Virus record (IMG/VR): IMGVR_UViG_3300008116_000326
Location: 1 to 29,946 of that record
Strand: one strand, 5' to 3'
Source: a virus
DNA: 29,946 nt
Of the stretch, positions 6,469 to 11,539 are shown one piece after another (the stretch's first letter is position 1; each line of letters begins with the position of its first letter). A program made the translations under genes and the position numbers. The notes beneath the pieces are model-generated. The model was not told the origin of the DNA, searched no databases, and worked only from the letters and a program-made list of their open reading frames with translations.

Positions 6469-6496
6469 AGTATACACGAACCACCGAAATTGTCAA
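6469..6496 (-). promoter_or_regulatory. Sigma70 promoter of the small-gene block
   Basis: The minus strand reads TTGACA (6496-6491), 16 bp, TATACT (6474-6469): a perfect -35 and a 5/6 -10. It points at the gene starting at 6400 and probably drives the early-type genes at 6.4-5.3 kb. Confidence 0.75.
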
Positions 6497-6518
6497 CCGT
6501 TATTTTTTGATGCGGTAA

Positions 6519-6745
6519 GTGGTTGATTTTATTGAGGATAATACTGTAGCGGGGTGGTCAAGTATTATTGGGACGCTTCGGGACGCACGGCGAGGCGTAC
6601 AGGGGATAAGGCAGGACGCATGGAAACCAGACAGGAGACGCAGAGGGGGTATAGAGCAGCTCAGAGAGGCGCTGAGAGAAAGCGCCGGCAAGCAGTTGAT
6701 CCGTATAGGTAAAAAAAAGTCCGTACCAGGTCAAACACTTTAAAT
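6519..6745. other. GC-rich, G-skewed structured island (non-coding or weak ORF)
   Basis: This stretch is far more GC-rich than its surroundings, and G outnumbers C on the plus strand. It contains an 8-bp inverted repeat (ATAATACT 6538-6545 / AGTATTAT 6561-6568) and a 6-bp GC hairpin (GGCGCT 6668-6673 / AGCGCC 6681-6686), plus repeated GGGACGC. A plus-strand frame from GTG 6519 to 6743 (74 codons, arginine-rich) exists but lacks a good ribosome-binding site and resembles no protein I know. It may be a structured RNA, a replication or packaging site, or foreign DNA. Confidence 0.4.
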
Positions 6746-6752
6746 CCAAAAA

Positions 6753-6802
6753 GTTTTTTTTAGGCCGGAATCAGTATTTCGAAATTTTTTTTAGGACCGG
6801 CC
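6753..6802. repeat. Paired T8-AGG-CCGG repeats with GGCCGG/CCGGCC arms
   Basis: TTTTTTTTAGG followed by CCGG occurs at 6754-6768 and again (with one extra A) at 6785-6800. GGCCGG (6763-6768) and CCGGCC (6797-6802) could pair around 28 nt. It lies between the metallophosphoesterase stop (6811) and the GC-rich island. On the minus strand the arm is followed by A's, not T's, so it is not a standard terminator for that gene. Confidence 0.45.
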
Positions 6803-6810
6803 AAGAAGGA

Positions 6811-7566
6811 TTACGATGCGTCCTGTTCTTTAGTCCAATGGATAATCTCCCATGTCCCGTCATGGTGTTCTACCAGAGCGGTACACGATTCTACCCAATC
6901 ACCGTCATTCATATAGAGAATGCCGTCTATCTCTTTTATCTCAGCATGGTGTATATGTCCACAGATAACTCCGTCAAAGCCACGTTTCTTACAGTATTCA
7001 GAGATATTCTTCTCAAAGCCTAACAGAAAGTCTACGGAGGATTTTACTTTATATTTGAGGTACTTACTCAATGACCAATAACCTAATCCAAAGCGTCTAC
7101 GAAAAGAATTGAATTTCGAGTTCCATCCGAGTATCATATCATACAGTTTATCACCAAGGAAAGTCAACCACGGAGCCAACTTAGAGATACCATCAAATAG
7201 GTCGCCATGAGTAACAAGAAAGCGTTTACCATTGGCATCGATATGTTCAGTTTGATTGTGTATCTCTATGGTACCAAAAGAGAATCCATAGGGTATCATA
7301 GGTCGTAGAAATTCATCGTGGTTACCAGCAACATAGATTACTCTGGTACCTCTCTTTGCATGACCAAGGATTCTACGAACTACATTGGAATGAGATTGTT
7401 GCCACCGCCATTTGTTTTGAGTAATCTTCCAAGCATCAATGATATCACCAATAAGGTAGAGAGTATCACAGGTATTATGTTTAAGAAAATTATTCAGTTT
7501 ATCGGCCTGACAATCTCTGGTACCTAAATGTACATCTGAGATAAAGATACTACGATAGGTTTTCAT
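6811..7566 (-). CDS. LpxH-like calcineurin-type metallophosphoesterase (251 aa)
   Basis: Two-metal phosphoesterase signatures are in order: D11-x-H13 (FISDVHLG), G40-D41 (LIGDIIDAW), G81-N82-H83-D84-E (AGNHDEF), H120-G-D122 (THGDLFDG) and a late GHIHHAE. The W-rich stretch after the GD motif (NKWRWQQSH) is typical of UDP-2,3-diacylglucosamine hydrolase (LpxH)-like proteins, which act in lipid A synthesis. The frame opens earlier (7635), but that extension overlies another gene, so ATG 7566 is preferred, giving a 17-bp overlap. The lipid A substrate is inferred from family resemblance only. Confidence 0.8.
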   Translation of the reverse strand: MKTYRSIFISDVHLGTRDCQADKLNNFLKHNTCDTLYLIGDIIDAWKITQNKWRWQQSHSNVVRRILGHAKRGTRVIYVAGNHDEFLRPMIPYGFSFGTIEIHNQTEHIDANGKRFLVTHGDLFDGISKLAPWLTFLGDKLYDMILGWNSKFNSFRRRFGLGYWSLSKYLKYKVKSSVDFLLGFEKNISEYCKKRGFDGVICGHIHHAEIKEIDGILYMNDGDWVESCTALVEHHDGTWEIIHWTKEQDAS

Positions 7567-7732
7567 CGTGTTGGATGATCCATTGGAGTGCTTCTGGAAG
7601 GTCTGAGTAGATTGGGGAGATAGATTGTTCTTCATTAGTGTACCATTGATAGAGAGTGGTTTCTCCGATCCGCCACCGATTATTTTCTACGTCCCACTTA
7701 GCGGTTCTATTGTATGTCTTATTTAGAACCAT
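7550..7732 (-). CDS. Hypothetical protein (60 aa)
   Basis: The product starts MVLNKTYNRTAKWDVENNRW and contains IGETTLYQWYTNEEQ and LPEALQWIIQHDENL; a small mixed fold rich in tryptophan. It overlaps the metallophosphoesterase start and follows the DUF2452 gene by 3 bp. Not recognised. Confidence 0.55.
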   Translation of the reverse strand: MVLNKTYNRTAKWDVENNRWRIGETTLYQWYTNEEQSISPIYSDLPEALQWIIQHDENLS

Positions 7733-7735
7733 ACT

Positions 7736-8215
7736 CTATTGTATCTCCATCCATGTGTGGTCACCCATATACTTCACCTGTGTCTGATATTCATAATCTT
7801 CAGGAGCACCACTTGACCAATCCTTTGGACCATTCTGTGTTAAGAGTATATGTTGTTTTCTCTTATCCCATACTAACCAATATACATGACCCATGACTGG
7901 AGAAAACTGGTACACAGCGGCATGAACAGCATCCGTGACATTCAATCTGCGTTTAATATCATCAGCCTGTTTTTGTAATACAGAAACCAGTTCCATAATT
8001 CTATCATATTCTTGCTGGGCATACATCCTAGCATGATTAATCATTATGTCTTTTTGCTGAGTTACAGGTACCAGTTCAAATTTAACTGCGCCTGCCTCTG
8101 TGGGATATTCTGATATATTCCTGTTAAGGAAAGGTACCAGAGTTCCACCTATCTCCGCATCGAAACTATGTCTGCCTTTGGCTAGATTCGATTTTTTACC
8201 TGGTTTTCCAGTCAT
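7736..8215 (-). CDS. DUF2452-like protein (159 aa)
   Basis: Recognised by the run FELVPVTQQKDIMINHARMY, a helix YDRIMELVSVLQKQADDIKR, then YQFSPVMGHVYWLVWD and a C-terminal GDHTWMEIQ, the layout of the DUF2452 family, which includes human C1orf50. The family has no established biochemical role that I know. A phage version of this length is usual. The start ATG 8215 directly joins the upstream gene's stop. Confidence 0.75.
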   Translation of the reverse strand: MTGKPGKKSNLAKGRHSFDAEIGGTLVPFLNRNISEYPTEAGAVKFELVPVTQQKDIMINHARMYAQQEYDRIMELVSVLQKQADDIKRRLNVTDAVHAAVYQFSPVMGHVYWLVWDKRKQHILLTQNGPKDWSSGAPEDYEYQTQVKYMGDHTWMEIQ

Positions 8216-8415
8216 TAAAGAGTGATTATCTTAGAAGCTTCAGGTTGTTTTGGTTCTTTCGGAGTCCATTCTTTCCAACGAATAAAGAAAAAGAGAGTGG
8301 CCACTAAGGTCCACGGAGACCAATCTTCTTTTGTGATGAGATAGATTGTTCCGCCGAGCATAGAAGTATTCCACATAAACGTGAAGAATAATCCGAGGAT
8401 ATTATAGAATATCAT
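8215..8415 (-). CDS. Small membrane protein (66 aa)
   Basis: Two hydrophobic segments are visible (about residues 3-27 and 33-46: YNILGLFFTFMW and LVATLFFFIRW), then a polar tail (KEWTPKEPKQPEASK). This is probably a two-span inner-membrane protein. It overlaps the upstream gene's stop by 4 bp (ATGA). Function unknown. Confidence 0.6.
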   Translation of the reverse strand: MIFYNILGLFFTFMWNTSMLGGTIYLITKEDWSPWTLVATLFFFIRWKEWTPKEPKQPEASKIITL

Positions 8416-8627
8416 TTAATAAAAATAGTGATTTGTAAATCTTTAAATCGGTTACCATAATAGTCTGTGCAAGTCCACAGATCCTCAGAGGAACCCTTTT
8501 GAGGCCGACAAGTAATCGTATCCTCGGTTATTGTGGGAATATAACGGCTAATAGCTCCGGAAGCGCTGGCAAAAACCAGAAGCGTGAGAGCGGTTAGGAT
8601 GGTAAGTTTCGTTTTTACGTTTCGCAT
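8412..8627 (-). CDS. Secreted small protein with signal peptide (71 aa)
   Basis: MRNVKTKLTILTALTLLVFA followed by SASGA is a classic signal peptide with a likely cleavage near residue 24. The mature part has two cysteines (ITCRPQ, LWTCTD) that could form a disulphide, so periplasmic location is likely. Next to a small membrane gene; role unknown. Confidence 0.65.
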   Translation of the reverse strand: MRNVKTKLTILTALTLLVFASASGAISRYIPTITEDTITCRPQKGSSEDLWTCTDYYGNRFKDLQITIFIK

Positions 8628-8629
8628 TT

Positions 8630-8815
8630 TTATTCTTCAGTTTTGAAATCTGGCACTTCGTGTTCTTCTAAAATATCTTCTTCTTTAAATGGCCATGCAG
8701 AGGAAGTTTCTTCCCAATCCAATGGTAATTCCATTTGGTCTTTGTTTTGAAGGTCATTCATAATTTTTTGGCGCTTCTCTGCTTCTTCTCTATCTTCACT
8801 AGTAAATGTGGTCAT
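8630..8815 (-). CDS. Acidic hypothetical protein (61 aa)
   Basis: The product starts MTTFTSEDREEAEKRQKIMN and is rich in glutamate throughout (EEDILEEHEVPDFKTEE). An AGGAGAATGAC context precedes it, with another ATG at 8820 out of frame. Probably a partly disordered soluble protein. Function unknown. Confidence 0.55.
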   Translation of the reverse strand: MTTFTSEDREEAEKRQKIMNDLQNKDQMELPLDWEETSSAWPFKEEDILEEHEVPDFKTEE

Positions 8816-8891
8816 GTCATTCTCCTGTCATACTTATTGTCCTATATACTAGTATAAACACTAATAGTGAAACTACTAATAAGGAATTAAA
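8816..8891. promoter_or_regulatory. Divergent intergenic region with a perfect 12-bp palindrome
   Basis: TATACTAGTATA at 8845-8856 is self-complementary, and so offers a TATACT -10 box on both strands between two divergent genes. A TATAAA also reads plus-ward at 8853. No convincing -35 was found on either side, so promoter activity is inference from position and the -10 match. Confidence 0.35.
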
Positions 8892-9005
8892 ATGAAACTA
8901 CTTAAATCTATCTACTTTTTTCTCTGTGTAATTGGTCAAGCCAAGTATGCCGCTAACTTAGCTCGCAATGGTAAAATCAAAGAATCACAAGCCTTGTATC
9001 GTTAA
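8892..9005 (+). CDS. Small plus-strand protein (37 aa), only gene in this orientation
   Basis: ATG at 8892 follows TAAGGAATTAAA, a good ribosome-binding site at 6-7 nt spacing. The product starts MKLLKSIYFFLCVIGQAKYA (hydrophobic, basic start) and ends ANLARNGKIKESQALYR, reading like a designed amphipathic peptide, not noise. Its stop region overlaps the convergent gene by 4 bp. Membrane-associated peptide likely; function unknown. Confidence 0.55.
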   Translation: MKLLKSIYFFLCVIGQAKYAANLARNGKIKESQALYR

Positions 9006-9187
9006 TCATTAACTTCAACTGACCACTTTTCATTCTTGACCTGAATTTCTTTAATTCGTTGAAGTAATACACCTGCTGCCGTATTAAAATGACCTGTACC
9101 TTCTGCGTGCGGGTCGTGTAAACTCAACAGGTGTTCACGTTCTTTTCTTAGTACGGCAATATACATCTCATCATAAGTGGTTACCAT
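9002..9187 (-). CDS. Hypothetical protein (61 aa)
   Basis: The product starts MVTTYDEMYIAVLRKEREHL; a helix is followed by HDPHAEGTGHFNTAAGVLLQ and a charged C-terminal helix (RIKEIQVKNEKW), a form seen in small helical-hairpin proteins. It lies 2 bp after the GroES-like gene, so probably the same transcript. Not recognised. Confidence 0.6.
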   Translation of the reverse strand: MVTTYDEMYIAVLRKEREHLLSLHDPHAEGTGHFNTAAGVLLQRIKEIQVKNEKWSVEVND

Positions 9188-9189
9188 AA

Positions 9190-9471
9190 TTACTCCTCAA
9201 CAATCATTACGACTTCTTCCTCTTTAACAAGGAAGTAATCTTCTTTTTCAAATTTTGTAGGTTCTGCAGCATTCCAATTAGGAATAATACTATCACCAAC
9301 TTTAACGTATTCTACAGCAGGACCAACAGCCAGCACTTTTGCTCGCTGGGCTTCGTGTTGGTCTTTTGTAGTCAAAACGATACCAGAATTTAGTACTTGT
9401 TCTTTTTCCATATTCTCCAATTGAATGAGAATTTTAGTCTTTATAGGTTGTAACACGGACAGTCCTTTCAT
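9190..9471 (-). CDS. GroES-like co-chaperonin (93 aa)
   Basis: The pattern LQPIKTKILIQLEN ... SGIVLTTKD ... AKVLAVGPAV ... VKVGDSIIPN ... DYFLVKEEEVVMIVEE follows the Cpn10/GroES fold: N-terminal strand with proline, mobile-loop region with SGIVL, then the VLAVG and VGD turns. T4-like phages use such proteins (gp31) to help host GroEL fold the capsid protein; no GroEL is in the window. The frame opens at GTG 9480; ATG 9471 was chosen, but GTG 9456, six bases after AAAGGA, is a serious alternative and aligns best with GroES. A consensus promoter lies inside the upstream gene (9542-9570). Confidence 0.75.
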   Translation of the reverse strand: MKGLSVLQPIKTKILIQLENMEKEQVLNSGIVLTTKDQHEAQRAKVLAVGPAVEYVKVGDSIIPNWNAAEPTKFEKEDYFLVKEEEVVMIVEE

Positions 9472-9655
9472 TTGGGTCACGACATTTTTTTATCACTTCA
9501 GGTGGAACATCTGGATGCCAACCAGCAATTAACTTATCACAATTATAACGGACTATGTGTGGTTTGTCAAACTCTTTATGGTAATCATCATCATTCATAA
9601 GTGCATAAACACCTACTAGGAAGATAATCATTCCGGTAAATTTAAGGGTTTCCAT
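9434..9655 (-). CDS. Small membrane-anchored protein (73 aa)
   Basis: The frame extends up to 9718, but the start METLKFTGMIIFLVGVYALM at 9655 removes the part lying over the epimerase gene. One hydrophobic span (residues 6-20) is followed by a polar domain with two cysteines (YNCDKL, IKKCRDP), so a periplasmic tail is possible. It overlaps both neighbours (28 bp and about 38 bp). A perfect promoter sequence lies within it. Function unknown. Confidence 0.55.
   Translation of the reverse strand: METLKFTGMIIFLVGVYALMNDDDYHKEFDKPHIVRYNCDKLIAGWHPDVPPEVIKKCRDPNERTVRVTTYKD
9542..9570 (-). promoter_or_regulatory. Perfect consensus sigma70 promoter inside a coding region
   Basis: The minus strand reads TTGACA (9570-9565), 17 bp, TATAAT (9547-9542): 12 of 12 consensus bases at optimal spacing. 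It would start transcription about 60 nt before the GroES-like gene. It lies inside the 9434-9655 gene, so chance within coding sequence cannot be excluded. Confidence 0.6.
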
Positions 9656-10479
9656 TTTAGCATTTCTTCGTAAGTATAGTTTCTTTTCATAAACGGCGAC
9701 GGGTTCTCTAAGTAACAAGATTCCAAATCACCAGGCCGTCTTGGTGCATATTCAACTTGACAATTTACTTTGTTCACTTTGATAAAAGTTTGGACAATCT
9801 CTTTGACCGTTCTTGTATCATTGTATGCCAAGTTTTCAAAACGACTTTTAGATGGATTATCAATAGCTTCTATCAAAGCACGGCAAACATCCATTACATG
9901 AACATACTCACGAACTGCTGTACCATCTTTTGTGTCGTAATCATCACCATATATAGTAATTTTACCTGTTTCTATTGCTTGTACTAAATTATAAAATAGT
10001 CCATCGGGATTAGTAGGTTCAAAACCATCAGAACCAATTACATTGTAGAATCGAAAGATAGTACAATTTGGTTCTTGTTCAATTAACATCTGCTCTGCCA
10101 CTCTTTTTGAGATAGCATAAGGAGATGCCATACCTTCAGCCGCACCAGTTGAGGCAAAAATAAACTTCTTATGTGATACAATATTCCTCAACCAATTTGT
10201 ACCATTGATATTTGTATTATAGTAAGCAGTAGGGTATTCTACTGATTGTCCTACTTGCACTAAAGCTGCCAAGTGGATAATTGTATCATAATCATTATAC
10301 ATAACACCAGAACTTTTAATGTCCTGAGGTTTTCTTAAATCTACCTTAAACTTATAAGCACCAGGTTCTTCAATATATGAATCTAATTTGTGTACATCAA
10401 AATCACGTTGTTCTAAAAGCGAACAAAGGTGTTGTCCGATATATCCTTCGGATCCAGTTACTAATATTTTTTTTGTCAT
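9628..10479 (-). CDS. NAD-dependent epimerase, GalE-like (283 aa)
   Basis: A Rossmann glycine motif G9-SEG12-YIG15 opens the protein (ILVTGSEGYIGQH). IIHLAALVQV near residue 68, FASTGAAEG near 108 and Y121-AIS-K125 follow, the short-chain dehydrogenase active-site set. The C-terminal part (GTAVREYVHVMDVCRALIEA, NLAYNDTRTVKEIV) is as in UDP-glucose 4-epimerases. The sugar substrate cannot be read from sequence. At 283 residues it is shorter than E. coli GalE (338). A role in changing nucleotide-sugars for host surface or phage DNA/glycan decoration is inference. Confidence 0.85.
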   Translation of the reverse strand: MTKKILVTGSEGYIGQHLCSLLEQRDFDVHKLDSYIEEPGAYKFKVDLRKPQDIKSSGVMYNDYDTIIHLAALVQVGQSVEYPTAYYNTNINGTNWLRNIVSHKKFIFASTGAAEGMASPYAISKRVAEQMLIEQEPNCTIFRFYNVIGSDGFEPTNPDGLFYNLVQAIETGKITIYGDDYDTKDGTAVREYVHVMDVCRALIEAIDNPSKSRFENLAYNDTRTVKEIVQTFIKVNKVNCQVEYAPRRPGDLESCYLENPSPFMKRNYTYEEMLKWKPLNLPE

Positions 10480-10598
10480 TGAGGTAACTGCGATTTAAAA
10501 TGATTAATCAATTCATCTAATAAAATTCTAGCTTGTGAATCTTGTTTGGTCCACATTTTGATTGTATGTAACCGGTTTATTAATTCTTTAATTTCCAT
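10476..10598 (-). CDS. Small hypothetical protein (40 aa)
   Basis: The product starts MEIKELINRLHTIKMWTKQD and ends LLDELINHFKSQLPQ: a single amphipathic helical peptide. Its TGA overlaps the epimerase ATG (ATGA at 10476-10479), and its start is at the stop of the MazG-like gene. Function unknown. Confidence 0.5.
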   Translation of the reverse strand: MEIKELINRLHTIKMWTKQDSQARILLDELINHFKSQLPQ

Positions 10599-10873
10599 TA
10601 TTTAAAAATGCTTGACCAAGTTTCCAACTTTATCCTTTTGTGTTCCATTGCTGCAACCATGGCTTCTTCATCAATAACACCTTGTTCTACCAAAATACCA
10701 ATCATACAAAGTAATTGTCCCATTTCCATTGTCAAACACTCTTTAGTAGAAGCAGAATCTTCAGTTGGATAACAAGAATCAAAACCAAATCTCATTACCT
10801 TAGAAACTGCCTGAATAACTTCGGCACATTCCTCTTGAGTTATAATTAATGTTTCTTTAATTTTATCGTTCAT
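10598..10873 (-). CDS. MazG-like nucleotide pyrophosphohydrolase (91 aa)
   Basis: The all-alpha NTP pyrophosphatase pattern is visible: E14-E15-x-x-E18 (QEECAEVIQAVSKVMRFG), then E50-x-x-Q53 (TMEMGQLLCMI) and a closing helix (MEHKRIKLETW). In most family members the second metal-binding pair is ExxD; here Asp is Gln, so activity may be altered. Such phage enzymes remove non-canonical or signalling nucleotides. ATG 10873 is preferred over a TTG at 10885. Confidence 0.7.
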   Translation of the reverse strand: MNDKIKETLIITQEECAEVIQAVSKVMRFGFDSCYPTEDSASTKECLTMEMGQLLCMIGILVEQGVIDEEAMVAAMEHKRIKLETWSSIFK

Positions 10874-11129
10874 TTGGATCTTCAATAAATTTAATTACAG
10901 GCATATATTCTTCCACTTTTTTAAGTGCTGCCAATTTCGTGGAAGCAATTACTTTGCAAGTATATAAGCCATCTTTCATACTAATTGTAAACGGTACAAC
11001 GCCGTTAATAAACCATTCTTCTTGCACATAACACTTGATGTGCCATTCTCTGGCATCAAGGCAACGTTTAATCATTTCATCAGCAATCTTCTTAGGATTA
11101 AACTCATCTTCAGCAACCATATTAGACAT
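10863..11129 (-). CDS. Conserved phage hypothetical protein (88 aa)
   Basis: The product starts MSNMVAEDEFNPKKIADEMI, then REWHIKCYVQEEWFINGVVP, giving a helix followed by several strands. It overlaps the MazG-like start by 11 bp and the next gene upstream by 8 bp. I have the impression of seeing this in T4-like phages but cannot name a family. Confidence 0.55.
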   Translation of the reverse strand: MSNMVAEDEFNPKKIADEMIKRCLDAREWHIKCYVQEEWFINGVVPFTISMKDGLYTCKVIASTKLAALKKVEEYMPVIKFIEDPNER

Positions 11130-11334
11130 TGTTCCATTTCTCCACTAAAAAACTTGGCCCCTTCTTTTCTTCGGCCAAAACATAATCTTCTGCCAAATCT
11201 TCAGCTTTTTGATAATCAGCAGTAACTTCTTTTTTAATTACCTTGTCATTCAGATAATATACAATAGTATAATTATACTCCGACCTTTCTACAATGGCTT
11301 TCTTATCGCCATTCATAAATTTAGATAGTTCCAT
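11122..11334 (-). CDS. Hypothetical protein, possible paralogue of next gene (70 aa)
   Basis: The product starts MELSKFMNGDKKAIVERSEY; then strands (NYTIVYYLNDKVIKKEV) and a helix (QKAEDLAEDYVL). The neighbouring gene (11321-11539) has the same strand-strand-helix order and ends its helix with AADY, suggesting a local duplication. The frame opens at GTG 11343; ATG 11334 is chosen because it aligns with the start of the neighbour. Confidence 0.55.
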   Translation of the reverse strand: MELSKFMNGDKKAIVERSEYNYTIVYYLNDKVIKKEVTADYQKAEDLAEDYVLAEEKKGPSFLVEKWNNV

Positions 11335-11539
11335 TTTGCTCACTCAATAAGGTAGGTTTAGAATTTTTGTTTGTATAGTCTGCTGCAAACTGAGTTGCTT
11401 CAGATTCCGTCATAAACACTTTACTGAAAGAAGCTGGTGCTTCGGATGTTCCATAATTTACTTTCCAAAAGCCTTCGCCTTCATAAATCACGGCCATAAT
11501 TTTACCAGCTTCACCAACAAAAGTTGCTATATCTTTCAT
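11321..11539 (-). CDS. Hypothetical protein (72 aa)
   Basis: The product starts MKDIATFVGEAGKIMAVIYE; then FWKVNYGTSE and a helix SEATQFAADYTNK. This is a 'displayed value plus helix' layout like that of the 11122-11334 product. It overlaps the large vWA gene's stop by 4 bp (ATGA). Function unknown. Confidence 0.55.
   Translation of the reverse strand: MKDIATFVGEAGKIMAVIYEGEGFWKVNYGTSEAPASFSKVFMTESEATQFAADYTNKNSKPTLLSEQNGTI

Noticed and set aside
6558-6749. Minus-strand frames (63 codons) in the GC-rich island
   Set aside because: No ribosome-binding site, composition driven by base skew, and they compete with one another and with the plus-strand frame.
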